NCBI GenBank assembly: GCA_040901765.1
Contig: JBBDYG010000040.1
Location: 1 to 64,000 of the forward strand
Reading direction: 5' to 3'
Length of the DNA: 64,000 nucleotides
DNA from: JBBDYG01 sp040901765
GTDB taxonomy: Bacteria > Planctomycetota > Planctomycetia > Pirellulales > Lacipirellulaceae
The notes beneath the pieces are model-generated. The model had not been told where the DNA came from. It was given only the letters and a program-made list of their open reading frames with translations, and ran no database searches. How positions within the stretch are numbered: the stretch's first letter is position 1; each line of letters starts with the position of its first letter. A program made the position numbers and the translations under genes. Below are positions 26,946 to 36,083 of this stretch, in pieces.

Positions 26946-27467
26946 ATGAAAACTTCAGAAACAATCCAGCGCCCATTTCGCACCGGAATATTCTCCACAA
27001 TTCCCGCTGCTGAAAACGTGGTAAAGCAGTTGCTCGCGGCGGGTTTCGGTTCCCAGCAGATCTCGGTGATTTGCAGCAACGACGTTGTCGAGCGCCATTT
27101 TGCTGCGTTTCACCATGAAGACTCCGCAGGGGAGCATACACCGGTCATGGCTGCGACGGGCGGCGCCATCGGAGCGACGTTGGGTGGACTCACCGTGCTG
27201 GGCGCCAGCATTGCGACGGGCGGCGCTGCGCTGGTGGTCGCAGGGGGTCTTGCCCTGGTGGGGGGCGGTGTCGCCGGCGGACTCGTCGGCGCAATGATGA
27301 CCCGCGGTGTCGAGAAGGAAATCGCGGACTTCTACGACCAAGCCGTGCAGAAAGGAAAAATTCTTGTCGCCGTCGAAATTGAAGAGGGCGAAACGCAAAA
27401 GGTAGCCACAGCCGATCGGATCATTGCCGAAGGGGGCGCCGAACCGCTTGCCTTACGCGAAGGATGA
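26946..27467 (+). CDS. General stress protein 17M-like, glycine-zipper protein
   Basis: The N-terminal 50 residues (GIFSTIPAAENVVKQLLAAGFGSQQISVI) match the fold of general stress protein 17M/YflT-type domains, as in DUF1269-like proteins. The centre (about 75-115) is a small-residue membrane-like hairpin rich in GG-x-x-GG (glycine zipper). The C-terminal part (KGKILVAVEIEEGE...) completes the alpha/beta unit. GGAGG lies 7 nt before ATG 26946. The likely role is a stress-related membrane-associated protein; the mechanism is unknown. Confidence 0.65.
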   Translation: MKTSETIQRPFRTGIFSTIPAAENVVKQLLAAGFGSQQISVICSNDVVERHFAAFHHEDSAGEHTPVMAATGGAIGATLGGLTVLGASIATGGAALVVAGGLALVGGGVAGGLVGAMMTRGVEKEIADFYDQAVQKGKILVAVEIEEGETQKVATADRIIAEGGAEPLALREG

Positions 27468-27470
27468 AAT

Positions 27471-27516
27471 AAAAAAAGAGGGCCGCGGTTTTGATTCCGC
27501 GGCCCTCATTTCAAGT
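27471..27516. terminator. Bidirectional intrinsic terminator
   Basis: An 11-bp GC stem (GAGGGCCGCGG / CCGCGGCCCTC, 27478-27488 with 27497-27507) has an A-run on the left and a T-rich stretch on the right. It separates two convergent genes and can serve both. Confidence 0.9.
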
Positions 27517-27537
27517 TTTCATCGCGGGCGAATGGAA

Positions 27538-29952
27538 CTAATCGCGGTCTCCGCCCCCTCTGCGTCCACCGCCACCGCCGCCACCTCGGTTACCGCCCCC
27601 GCCACGATTTCCGTCGCCGCCGCGTCCACCGCCACCACCACTGCGCATCGCCGAAGATCCTCCGCGATTGGACGAACCTCCGGAACGCATCGAACGGTTC
27701 TCACCGCCACCGCCACCGCCGCCGGAACGCATCGAGCGACTTTCACCGCCGCGACTCGGACTCGGACGACTCTCCATTCGTTGCTGCGACGAGCGCGGCG
27801 AGCCCTCGAAGCTTGAACGGCTTTGCGAACGTTGCATCTGCTGACGCATCGAACTATCCGACGGCGGAGTGAAACTCCGACGTGGTTGACTTGCGGACGG
27901 TCCGACTTCTCGTGAGCCACGATCGGGCCGCTGTCCGGCGGAGGGACTTCCGAACCGGAACGATTGATCGACCGGCCTTTCGCTACGCCGGGTCTCGCCC
28001 GAGGGCGGCCCGGTTCTCCTACCTGGATCAATGCTGGGCCGTGTCGTGGCACGCTCTGATCGTTGACGAGCCTCCGCCTCGACTCGGCGGGAGTCGCTCC
28101 CACGCTGACCTTCAAGCGTGCGCGGGGTCGGGCTTACTCTCGGTGTCTCCCGTGACCCACGCTCGACCGTACCACGCTCGAGGACCGATCGCTCGCGATC
28201 CCGGCCGCCTTCGCGGTCGGGCCGCTGTGCGTTCTCAAATCGGCGGCTATCAAACTGCCGGGGTGTCGCTTCCTCACGAGAGTCTCGGCTGCGATCGGCT
28301 ATGTCTGACCGGTCGCGCCCCGGAGTCTCGCGCTGACCTAACCGCGCTCGGGCTCGTTCCTGGGCATCGCTATCGCCGGGCCGCGTTCGCGTTCGCTCTT
28401 GCGTCTCGCGCTGCTCGCGTGCCAACTCCTGCGCTCGTGAGCGATCGACTTGCTCCCCACCGGGGCGCTGCTGACCATCGCGCCCAGTTACCGAGCCTTC
28501 GCGTCGCGAGCGCTCAGCCCCATCGCGGGAAGCCGAACGGCGGAATTGCTCCGCGTCGGGCAGCCGGAACGAATCCCGATCCCCTCCGCGGCGGTCGGCC
28601 GTTTGATTCGGATCGAGGCCTTCACGTTCCTCGCGGCCTTCACGACCCTCCCGCGATTCGGCCCTATCGCGCCGTTGCGCCAAGTCGCGCAACTCGCGAG
28701 CGTTGTTGCGATACCGCGAACGCTCGTCGTCATTCATGCGGGTCAGTCGGTAGTCCGAGCGATCCCCTCGGCGGATCACGTCGTCCACCGAAGCGGCGAC
28801 GCGCCGGTCCCGATCCCAGTCGGGTCGATCACGATCGCGATCGCGGTCCCCGTCGCGATCCCGGTCCCAATCTCGATCGCCCCGTTCCCAATCGCGAACA
28901 TCCTTCCACGTATGAGGCAACCGATTGCGGTCACCGCGGGCGTAGTGGTCGTATCGGTCACGCCAGTGGTCGTTCCAGCGGGGATTGTTTCGGGAATGGG
29001 TCCAGCGGAAATGGTTGTAGTATGGATCCCATCCACGTCCCCAACGGTTCCAGGAGTAGCGATGGTGGAACCCAAGGTTCAGGAACGAATTGCCGTAGTA
29101 ATCGCCGAAGTAATAGTGACGATATCCCGGGCGATGGAAGAAATGGTTCGTGAGAAACCCAAAGTTAATTAGCACGCGTGGCGTGTAGTAATACCCGGCG
29201 GTTCGATAAAGGGGTCGATTGAAGTACACCGGCGCAAACAGTGCGCCCCGTTGCGACCAGTCGGTGTAATCCCAGTACCCATTGCAGAAGACATACCCGC
29301 TTGGTGTCCAGTTGTAACGGTCGGGCACCCACATCCAGTTGGGCGAATTGGCGTACCAATATCCTGGACGCCAGCGGTAATCTTGATTGCTGTAGATCCA
29401 GGAACCGGGAATCCAAAAATGATTTTCTGAAGGGGCAGCAGTGTTCGGCCCAACTTCTAGCGTATCGGGCGGAGCAGGCAAATACTCGACTTGCTGTTCT
29501 TCAAGCGGCGACCAGAAGCCGTTCACGCGCTGGTAACCGCCTTCGCCTTGCGTCCAATAGCCCGGCACCCATCGCTGGTCTCTGGGCGGAACACGCCATA
29601 CACCGCTAATCCACAGATGGCGACTCTCCACATCGTCCCAATGCCAGTAACCGGGAATCCAAACCGCGGAAGCATCGTCCGGCCGCGCATCGGGGGGAAT
29701 TTCATCCACCGCCTCGGGCGGCTGTTCGGGCGCCACCAAGGTTGTCGCGCTCGTATCGATTGACACCGGCTCGGCGAAAGCCTCATGCACGGGACCGCGC
29801 ATTAACACCTCCACTCCATCATCACCAATACCCGACGCCGACGCATCGGCGGGCGACGTTTGCGGAGGAGTCGGTTGTACTTGCGCCCACGAACTGACCG
29901 TTATCGCCCCGATGCAAAGGCACGTTGCACCGATAATATATTTCCGAATCAT
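27538..29952 (-). CDS. Exported WIPGYW-repeat protein with long Arg/Asp/Gly-rich disordered tail
   Basis: A signal peptide (IIGATCLCIGAITVSSWAQ) precedes a region with repeated W-x-P-G-Y-W motifs (VWIPGYWHWDD, RWVPGYWTQGEGG, FWIPGSW, RWRPGYWY), as in YXWGXW-repeat proteins. Residues about 270-420 are Tyr/His/Arg-rich, 330-770 are dominated by R/D/E/S (WDRDRDGDRDRDRDRPDWD), and the end is an RGG-rich tail. The 804 residues are mostly disordered. A cell-envelope or nucleic-acid/polyanion-binding role can only be guessed. The start follows GGGAGAG. Shadow frames on the opposite strand arise from the biased composition. Confidence 0.7.
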   Translation of the reverse strand: MIRKYIIGATCLCIGAITVSSWAQVQPTPPQTSPADASASGIGDDGVEVLMRGPVHEAFAEPVSIDTSATTLVAPEQPPEAVDEIPPDARPDDASAVWIPGYWHWDDVESRHLWISGVWRVPPRDQRWVPGYWTQGEGGYQRVNGFWSPLEEQQVEYLPAPPDTLEVGPNTAAPSENHFWIPGSWIYSNQDYRWRPGYWYANSPNWMWVPDRYNWTPSGYVFCNGYWDYTDWSQRGALFAPVYFNRPLYRTAGYYYTPRVLINFGFLTNHFFHRPGYRHYYFGDYYGNSFLNLGFHHRYSWNRWGRGWDPYYNHFRWTHSRNNPRWNDHWRDRYDHYARGDRNRLPHTWKDVRDWERGDRDWDRDRDGDRDRDRDRPDWDRDRRVAASVDDVIRRGDRSDYRLTRMNDDERSRYRNNARELRDLAQRRDRAESREGREGREEREGLDPNQTADRRGGDRDSFRLPDAEQFRRSASRDGAERSRREGSVTGRDGQQRPGGEQVDRSRAQELAREQRETQERTRTRPGDSDAQERARARLGQRETPGRDRSDIADRSRDSREEATPRQFDSRRFENAQRPDREGGRDRERSVLERGTVERGSRETPRVSPTPRTLEGQRGSDSRRVEAEARQRSERATTRPSIDPGRRTGPPSGETRRSERPVDQSFRFGSPSAGQRPDRGSREVGPSASQPRRSFTPPSDSSMRQQMQRSQSRSSFEGSPRSSQQRMESRPSPSRGGESRSMRSGGGGGGGENRSMRSGGSSNRGGSSAMRSGGGGGRGGDGNRGGGGNRGGGGGGGRRGGGDRD

Positions 29953-30442
29953 CTTCGCTCTCCCTGTTCTCTTTGCAATGTGTCACGACTGCGCGGCGTC
30001 GCGCACCACTAGTTGGGCGGAGGCACTGCGCAGTGAATACTCAATCCCCACGTGGTCTACTTACGCATTCAACGTGCCAAGGGTCGTGCCAAACGACTTT
30101 CAACCGACGGATTGCGGTTGATATATCTAAAACTTTGCGCGAATCGGCCACACGGGCACGCCAGGTGCATCTTCCCGCCATGCACAAGCGAGAAAACTGC
30201 AAAACATCTCCGTGCAAAATCAATGCAACCCGCTTGGCGTTACGCCGGCTTGGGCGATTTTCTGTCGTCAGATAGACGCCACAAGTGCGCTTTTGATTGC
30301 GCTTTTTGGCACGCTTTGCGAGTCGGCTTCACTGGTTAGTTAGCCGCGATGTGGAGCCGCCGTATTCAATAGAAACAGCGCGCGAGGCGCAGCAGAGCGC
30401 GTGCCGGATCGGCCCTCTGACGAGACGCGTAACCTGCCTGGA
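29953..30442. other. Intergenic, 490 bp, no feature recognised
   Basis: The left end holds the promoter of the WIPGYW gene. No gene, RNA or repeat could be supported in the remainder. Confidence 0.4.
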
Positions 30443-30664
30443 CTAAACCAGCGCCCGTGCGTGCGCAATCTCCCGCGGTTCAATCGCGCGCAATTGATCG
30501 AGGCGTAACGAGACAACTGCCAGTGTTTCGCCTTCCAAGGTCATAAACTCGACCTCGTACCCTTCATTGCCATGAACCAGCACGATGGTTCCCAAGTCCC
30601 CGGCGCTCAGTCCGAACTCGGGTAGGTCGACGGCTAAGACGGCTATATCAAGTTGTTTTAGCAT
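30443..30664 (-). CDS. DUF4926 domain protein
   Basis: 73 residues, with the family pattern LDIAVLAVDLPEFGLSAGDLGTIVLVHGNEGYEVEFM...GET, an SH3-like small barrel. DUF4926 proteins often accompany a DUF6883 partner in candidate toxin-antitoxin pairs; no such partner is adjacent. The ATG at 30664 is chosen over a GTG directly before it. Confidence 0.7.
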   Translation of the reverse strand: MLKQLDIAVLAVDLPEFGLSAGDLGTIVLVHGNEGYEVEFMTLEGETLAVVSLRLDQLRAIEPREIAHARALV

Positions 30665-30700
30665 CACTCAATCAATTAAACATCTTAACGGCGAGCCGTC

Positions 30701-31021
30701 TTAATCCCTCAGCTTCTCAAGCCCTGCGTGAATCTCCGCCGCAGTCTCCGGCCGCACGGCGCGCCCAATCTCAACCCCATCGTTCAGGAAGATCACCGTT
30801 GGCCAGAGCTTAACGCGGAAAGAGCGACCCAGTTGCCGGCCGGGGCTGTCCTCGACTTTGACGTGCTCGACCGACTGGAACTCCGTTAGCGCTTGGGCGA
30901 TTACCGACGCGGCGGCTTGGCAGTGCCCGCACCAACTGGTTCCGAATTCCAATAGCAACGGCCCCTGCCAAGCGTCGATTTCATCGCGCGACGGGCCGGG
31001 GTTTAGATAATCGTCGGCCAT
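30701..31021 (-). CDS. Thioredoxin-family protein
   Basis: 106 residues with the redox motif WCGHC (C-x-x-C) after strand LLLEFGTS and the cis-Pro loop WPTVIFLNDG, giving a complete thioredoxin fold. It has no signal peptide, so it is probably a cytoplasmic disulfide reductase. The loop dipeptide GH is unlike the GP of classical TrxA and is closer to PDI. It is 36 bp upstream of the DUF4926 gene. Confidence 0.85.
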   Translation of the reverse strand: MADDYLNPGPSRDEIDAWQGPLLLEFGTSWCGHCQAAASVIAQALTEFQSVEHVKVEDSPGRQLGRSFRVKLWPTVIFLNDGVEIGRAVRPETAAEIHAGLEKLRD

Positions 31022-31143
31022 ATTTCGCCTCGTGCCGAGTTAGAAACTTAGTCCCGCGGAGGAAAACGCTGCGGTTCGTGTATTGTACGCAAGAATTGCA
31101 CCGGACGGATGGCTGGGGGGGCCATGTCGCCGCGCGCAAGCGA

Positions 31144-32172
31144 TTAGCTCGTGTAGACGCCCTCAAAATCCATCCACCGCCGGGCGCGAAAGTCATACAG
31201 CTTGCAGCGGCGGACGACGTCGAGGTGGGCGGCGATCGACCAGCGAAATACGATGATCCGGTCGCGCTCGCGGCTTTCAATCAGCCGTTGTGCGGCCGGC
31301 AATCGGTAGAGCGGTATCGACGGGCGCAAATGGTGGGCGGTGTGCTCCATGATCCAGTGAAAAATGAAATTGATCGGGCCGGGAAAGATCACGTGGACCG
31401 ACGATTCGAGCTGGGCGGGCGAGCGCTTCCAAACTTCTTCGTCGTCGTACCACTTAATCCGCGGATGGGTGTGATGCAAGTAGATTACGAACGACATCAG
31501 CGTGTTCCACACCACGAACGGAATCGCAAAGCCGAACAGCGCGGCATTCCACCACGGCCGCGGCGTGCCGCCGAACCAGCCGCGCTCCGAGCCGAAATAG
31601 AGCAACGCGAAATAAGTTACGGCGAAAGTGGCGACCAAAGCCGTATCGACGAAGTGTGCCCGCTTGAATCGGACGACACTCTTGCGCGGGAAGGCAATCT
31701 TCCGCCACCAGAATTCGTAAATGTAGTACACCGCCGGTCCGAGCGGACCGCGGTAGAGCTGGTACCGCAACTGTTGCCGCCGCGGCAGCGCACGATAGGC
31801 TTCCAAACTGAGCGGCGTCCAGACGTAATCTTTCGGGCTGAGATTGGTCCAGCGGTGGTGCGTGTGGTTATGCACGTTGACCCACAGGCTGAACGGATGG
31901 AGCGCCGGCAGCAGCGCGAGCTGGCCCAGCACGTAGTTCAGTTGCCGCGACGGCGTGAGCGCGTTGTGCGCCGCATCGTGACCGACGACGAACAGAATGC
32001 CGATCGTGATGCCCGTGGCGAGCGAGAAAAGCGTTTGCAGCCACCACGGCGAAGCCGAGAGCGCGAGGTACGCGAGCATCACCAGAACCGCCACGTCCAC
32101 CACAAAAATCGCGACCCCCTTCACCAGATCGCGGTGAGCATAGATCAGCGTTTCTTCCTGAGTGAAGGACAT
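31144..32172 (-). CDS. Membrane fatty acid desaturase
   Basis: 342 residues with the three di-iron histidine boxes: HDAAHN (box 1), HNHTHH (box 2) and EHTAHH (box 3), plus an extra HHTHP before box 3. Four hydrophobic segments frame them. It introduces double bonds (or hydroxyl groups) into acyl chains, with electrons from an unidentified donor. The adjacent upstream gene on the same strand encodes a FadL-type porin, which suggests uptake and modification of long-chain fatty acids or related hydrophobic compounds. The two genes are separated by a hairpin repeat. Confidence 0.85.
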   Translation of the reverse strand: MSFTQEETLIYAHRDLVKGVAIFVVDVAVLVMLAYLALSASPWWLQTLFSLATGITIGILFVVGHDAAHNALTPSRQLNYVLGQLALLPALHPFSLWVNVHNHTHHRWTNLSPKDYVWTPLSLEAYRALPRRQQLRYQLYRGPLGPAVYYIYEFWWRKIAFPRKSVVRFKRAHFVDTALVATFAVTYFALLYFGSERGWFGGTPRPWWNAALFGFAIPFVVWNTLMSFVIYLHHTHPRIKWYDDEEVWKRSPAQLESSVHVIFPGPINFIFHWIMEHTAHHLRPSIPLYRLPAAQRLIESRERDRIIVFRWSIAAHLDVVRRCKLYDFRARRWMDFEGVYTS

Positions 32173-32179
32173 GGGAGAA

Positions 32180-32268
32180 GCGATGAACGATTAGCGATGA
32201 ACGATGAGCGAAAAGCAATGAGTGAATTCATTCTGCTCATCGCTCATCGTTCATCGCTCATCGTTTCC
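32180..32268. repeat. Inverted CGATGAACGATGAGCGA-type repeat
   Basis: Short direct units (GCGATGAACGAT, GCGATGAACGATGAGCG) on the left are mirrored by CGCTCATCGTTCATCGCTCATCG on the right, forming a hairpin between the FadL-type and desaturase genes. It probably acts as an attenuator or mRNA stabiliser between co-directional genes. Confidence 0.7.
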
Positions 32269-33576
32269 TTAATACCGCACCGTCACGCCCGCCCCCAGCG
32301 CGTCGGCGGAGACTTCGCTGGTGACGTTGGAACCGGGGACGGCACCGATGCCGGGTAGCACGATCGGTCCTGATTTATCGCCCTCGAAGCCGCGGAGGTA
32401 GGCGACGTTGAACGCGATGTTCGGACGCCAGTACCACGACGCACCGACCGATCCGATGTGGCCGATAATCAGCGGCGACGCGACGTTGAAGAATGCGTTG
32501 GCGTCTGGAATCGGGTTTTCCTGATACGTGTAGCCCATCCGCATTACGAGCCGGTCGGTCGCTTGGTACTGTAGGCCCGAGGCAATCGAGAAGATGCTGT
32601 CCCAACCCAGACCCGTGCCGGCACCGGTTTGGTCGTAGCCGGTGGCGCCGAAACCGTTGGTGTTTTTGTAGTCGAAATAGCGGGCATCGACGGCCCACAA
32701 CCAGCGTTCGATTCCCGAATAGGAGAAACCGACCGAGACGATCATCGGCAAGTCGATGTCGAGTTTTGCCAGCCGCGGCGCGCCGATTTCATCTTCCGTG
32801 TGGAAGCGGAAGTCTTCGAACCACGTGGGACTCTTAAGCGAAGCGCCATAATGCCAGCCGTTGTCGCCGATGTAGTACATGCCAAGCTGCACGCCGCCAC
32901 CGTAGTGGTAGCGCGAGCCGAGGCCGTGCGGATACATGGGAAACATATCGCCGTTGGCGTCGTCGGGCGACACGAGAAACAGCGGATCGGCGTTCAGCGT
33001 GCCCATCGACAAGACCGGCGCGAAGCCGACGGCCAGCCGTGGCGTGAGTGCATAGGAGATCGTCGGCACAACGTCGAATACTTCGAGTTCCGCATAGACG
33101 CGGCCCAGTCCGTTCGGCTGCGGCATCAGGACGGGGTTGGTGACGCTTGCGGGATAGTTCGCCTTGAAGCCGGCCACGCCGTAGAGTCCCAGGCCATAGG
33201 TCCAGCGGCTGCAGTCGTCGCGATGAACCCAGGCAACTTCGGGAATCACCGACGCCCCCGGCTCCGCGCCGGTGCTGCCGGAAAGCGGACCGTTGATGGT
33301 GGGCACCGTGGACGACACATCCTCCGTCTGCAGCAGCAGTTCCGCGCCGAAGGTAACCTCCGAACAAGCCAGTCCACTGATGGATGCGGGGTTCCAGCGC
33401 AGCGCGCCGGCGGCATCGATCGGCGCGGCGACCGACGCGCCACCCATCGCCCGATTCACCGGCCCGACGCCTTGCAAAATCACCCCCTGGCCCACCGCGG
33501 TCGTGGGCAGAGCGATCGCCCCCAACGCGAGCAAACCCACGATTCGACTTACCGGAGCGCGCATCTTCCGCCTCAT
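32269..33576 (-). CDS. FadL/OmpP1/TodX-family outer-membrane transporter
   Basis: After a signal peptide (LLALGAIALPTTAVGQG) comes the FadL hallmark near the mature N-terminus: GVGPVNRAMGGASVAAPIDA followed by RWNPAS. The rest is alternating beta-strand sequence ending in VTVRY (terminal aromatic residue). The 435 residues are typical for the family. It imports long-chain fatty acids or other hydrophobic molecules across the outer membrane. It lies upstream of the desaturase gene in the same direction. Confidence 0.85.
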   Translation of the reverse strand: MRRKMRAPVSRIVGLLALGAIALPTTAVGQGVILQGVGPVNRAMGGASVAAPIDAAGALRWNPASISGLACSEVTFGAELLLQTEDVSSTVPTINGPLSGSTGAEPGASVIPEVAWVHRDDCSRWTYGLGLYGVAGFKANYPASVTNPVLMPQPNGLGRVYAELEVFDVVPTISYALTPRLAVGFAPVLSMGTLNADPLFLVSPDDANGDMFPMYPHGLGSRYHYGGGVQLGMYYIGDNGWHYGASLKSPTWFEDFRFHTEDEIGAPRLAKLDIDLPMIVSVGFSYSGIERWLWAVDARYFDYKNTNGFGATGYDQTGAGTGLGWDSIFSIASGLQYQATDRLVMRMGYTYQENPIPDANAFFNVASPLIIGHIGSVGASWYWRPNIAFNVAYLRGFEGDKSGPIVLPGIGAVPGSNVTSEVSADALGAGVTVRY

Positions 33577-33795
33577 TGTGTGCCGTCGATTGAGCCTAAC
33601 GGTCGTGCCGATAGTGCTGCTTTTGGGAGTTATCGTCGTGGCCCGCCAAGGGTGCCAGTAAAAGCCGCCGCAACGGATTTCTTTACCCAGCCTTTGCCAA
33701 TGCCGGGCTGGGCAGCTACCAATGCAGTCATATACTCCCTAAAATCGGCGGTAAGAAACTGCGATTCCACTTCGACCGCGCTAGCGATTGCCGTC

Positions 33796-34554
33796 ATGCC
33801 CCAACCCTCCCGCCGTGTCGCCTTATCGTTCCTCGCCCACCCCGACGACGCGGAGTTCCTGTGTGCGGGAACGCTGGTTCGGCTGGCGGAGAGCGGCTGG
33901 GAGATCCACATTGCAACCGCGACTCCGGGCGACTGCGGTTCGACAACGCTGCCTGCGGACCAGATCGCCGCGGTTCGACGCGAAGAGGGCCGCGCTGCGG
34001 CGCAAGTGATTGGCGCGACATACCACTGTCTCGAAGAGCGGGACGTGAACGTCGTGTTCGACCGCGCCGCCAATCGCAAAGCGATCGATCTGTTCCGAAA
34101 AATCGCGCCGACGCTCGTGTTCACGCATCCGCGGCTCGATTACATGCTCGATCACGAGCAGGTCCACCTGCTGGCCCGCAGTGCTTGCTTTAGTTACGCG
34201 ATTCCAAACGCGTCGGCGCTTCCAAGGATCGAAGGATCGCAGGTGCCGTGGCTTTACTACTGCGACCCGATTGAAGCCCGCAATCCATACACCGGCGAGG
34301 AAGCGGCGGTTACGACGCTGGTGGCGATTACCCAGCAAATGCCTCGCAAGACCGAAATGCTCGCTTGCCATGCGTCGCAACGCGACTGGCTACGGTCGCA
34401 TCACGGCATGGATGAATACATCGACTCCATGCATCGGCATAGCGCAGCGCGAGGTGAATCAGCAGGCGCCGATTACGCCGAGGCGTTCTTCCAGCATCGC
34501 GGACATCCCTATCCACAAGACGACCTGTTGCGAGCAATGTTCACCCCGGAGTAA
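33796..34554 (+). CDS. PIG-L (LmbE-like) N-deacetylase
   Basis: 252 residues with the zinc-binding motif AHPDDAEF (His15, Asp17, Asp18) and the second motif HEQVH near 119-123. It is a Zn-dependent de-N-acetylase of GlcNAc-like substrates. The stop is 4 bp before the next start, so it is translationally linked to a NagB-type gene. The pair would deacetylate an amino sugar and then isomerise or deaminate it (inference). The frame is open far upstream, but that part is antisense to the FadL-type gene. Confidence 0.85.
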   Translation: MPQPSRRVALSFLAHPDDAEFLCAGTLVRLAESGWEIHIATATPGDCGSTTLPADQIAAVRREEGRAAAQVIGATYHCLEERDVNVVFDRAANRKAIDLFRKIAPTLVFTHPRLDYMLDHEQVHLLARSACFSYAIPNASALPRIEGSQVPWLYYCDPIEARNPYTGEEAAVTTLVAITQQMPRKTEMLACHASQRDWLRSHHGMDEYIDSMHRHSAARGESAGADYAEAFFQHRGHPYPQDDLLRAMFTPE

Positions 34555-34558
34555 TTCG

Positions 34559-35485
34559 ATGGCTCGACCGATCAGCAAAGTGGCCCCCGAGTGGTGGGAC
34601 TATACCACGCTCGACGAAGCGATACTCAAAGATGCCGCGCGGCTGAAGCCGAGCGATTTGGTGGAGTTGTCGCGAGAGGGCTTTCAAGTCCGCATTTTCG
34701 ACACGCTGCAAGAATTCTATTGCGCCGAAGCGCTCGAATACGTCCAGACGTGGCAGCAGGCAACGGCCGACCGACCGGTCGGGATTTGCGGGCCGGTTGG
34801 TCCCACCGAGCAATTGCCGCTGGTGGCGGAGATCGTGAACGCGCTGGACGTGAACCTTCGCCACGCGCATTTCTGGGGCATGGACGAGTGGGTGGAAAAC
34901 GACAAGCCGGTCGCCATCGATCACCCCCTTTCGTTCGCAAAGGCGGATCTGGAATTGTGTTTCAATCGCATCCGCAAGGAGTTGCGGATGCCGATGGAGA
35001 ACATTCACTTCCCGCTCGATCTGGCGACTTATTCCCGCAGCTACGATGAGGTCGAGTGCCTGGTAATGCAAGGCGGCCAGGGCGAAGTAAAGCACTGGGC
35101 ATTTAACGATCCCTTGCGGCGAGAGGGACCGTACCGCGACCAGCCGCCGTCGCCCGCGGAGTATCGCAAGCTTGCCACGCGGGTGACCGATCTACATCCG
35201 ATGACGATCATCCAAAACGCGCGAACGTCCGGCGGCGGCTATGTGCCGCTGGTGCCGCTCCGCGCGGCAACAGTGGGCCCGCTTGAAACGTGGAAGTCCG
35301 GCCGTGTTTCGATTTGGCATCCGGGAATACACGACAATCCATTTGGCATCCGGCTCACCGCGCTGATGATTGGGAAACGCATTCCCGATTCATCGGTCCC
35401 GATGTCACTTTTGGCCGATCATCCGGACGTGCGATTCAACTATTATCGCGGCGGAATTGGTTCGGTGGACGTCGAAATGCACTAA
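34559..35485 (+). CDS. NagB-type glucosamine-6-phosphate isomerase/deaminase-like protein
   Basis: 308 residues in the NagB/RpiA/CoA-transferase-like fold: PVGICGPVGPTEQLPLVAEI near residue 72, RHAHFWGMDEW as the active-site acidic motif, and SFAKADLELCF. The classical NagB signature (GxGxDGHIAFNEP) is not conserved as such, so the substrate may differ from GlcN6P. It is coupled with a PIG-L deacetylase gene 4 bp upstream, which argues for amino-sugar catabolism. Confidence 0.75.
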   Translation: MARPISKVAPEWWDYTTLDEAILKDAARLKPSDLVELSREGFQVRIFDTLQEFYCAEALEYVQTWQQATADRPVGICGPVGPTEQLPLVAEIVNALDVNLRHAHFWGMDEWVENDKPVAIDHPLSFAKADLELCFNRIRKELRMPMENIHFPLDLATYSRSYDEVECLVMQGGQGEVKHWAFNDPLRREGPYRDQPPSPAEYRKLATRVTDLHPMTIIQNARTSGGGYVPLVPLRAATVGPLETWKSGRVSIWHPGIHDNPFGIRLTALMIGKRIPDSSVPMSLLADHPDVRFNYYRGGIGSVDVEMH

Positions 35486-35589
35486 ACATTCATTGGCCGC
35501 CCTTTCCGCGAAGGCTACGAGAAAGCCCCCCTTTCGGCATAGCAGTTGCTATCTTTCATGTTGGGTGTGCTAACTCGAGGGTCGGATCA

Positions 35590-36045
35590 ATGATTTGCAC
35601 GACAAAGCCATTAGAGGATGCGCTCGCTGCGCTGGAAATGGCGCTCGCCACCCCGGTGATTGCGGGCGAGTTGCCGCAATGGTGCGAGGTTGCCAGTCAT
35701 GCCTGTAATGAGATGGAGACCTGCTTGAAGACTGCGGTTCGCGAAAACCATGCTCCGCTGATTAAGGAGATCTTTGCGCTCGACCCCGAGCAGGCGCGGC
35801 ATGTCGATCAGTTAAAGCAAGCCGATGTTGAATTGCAGCAGCAGGTCGCCGCGCTACAACAGCGGTTGGTGGAACTGTGCGACGCCGCGGTGGTTGTGGA
35901 GCCTGATGAGCAACGCATCGCGGAACGAGTAGAAGATACCATTAAGTCTGGACTAGACTTGATTATCTCCGTCCGGCGTCAAGAAATGGCGCTGACTACA
36001 TGGCATTCGGAAGCCTTAAAGCGAGATCGTGGCGTTGTCGACTAG
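35590..36045 (+). CDS. Helical hypothetical protein (151 aa)
   Basis: All-helical product with a central coiled-coil region (ADVELQQQVAALQQRLVELCDAA) and no membrane segment. No family was recognised. It is followed by an HPF-like gene about 40 bp downstream on the same strand, which suggests a shared stress or stationary-phase context. The ATG at 35590 is the first start after the NagB-type gene. Confidence 0.55.
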   Translation: MICTTKPLEDALAALEMALATPVIAGELPQWCEVASHACNEMETCLKTAVRENHAPLIKEIFALDPEQARHVDQLKQADVELQQQVAALQQRLVELCDAAVVVEPDEQRIAERVEDTIKSGLDLIISVRRQEMALTTWHSEALKRDRGVVD

Positions 36046-36083
36046 TCGCAATTGATATTCGCAAAAGCAACGAGGAGCGCGTT

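Noticed and set aside
27882..29172. Open frames of 240-423 codons on the plus strand
   Set aside because: They are reverse-complement products of the biased Arg/Asp/Gly codons of the minus-strand gene.
31078..32358. 426-codon open frame on the plus strand
   Set aside because: It is antisense to the desaturase gene, whose histidine boxes are unambiguous.
32629..33795. Long upstream extension of the PIG-L reading frame
   Set aside because: It is exactly antisense to the FadL-type gene and shows no protein-like pattern; PIG-L homology starts at 33796.
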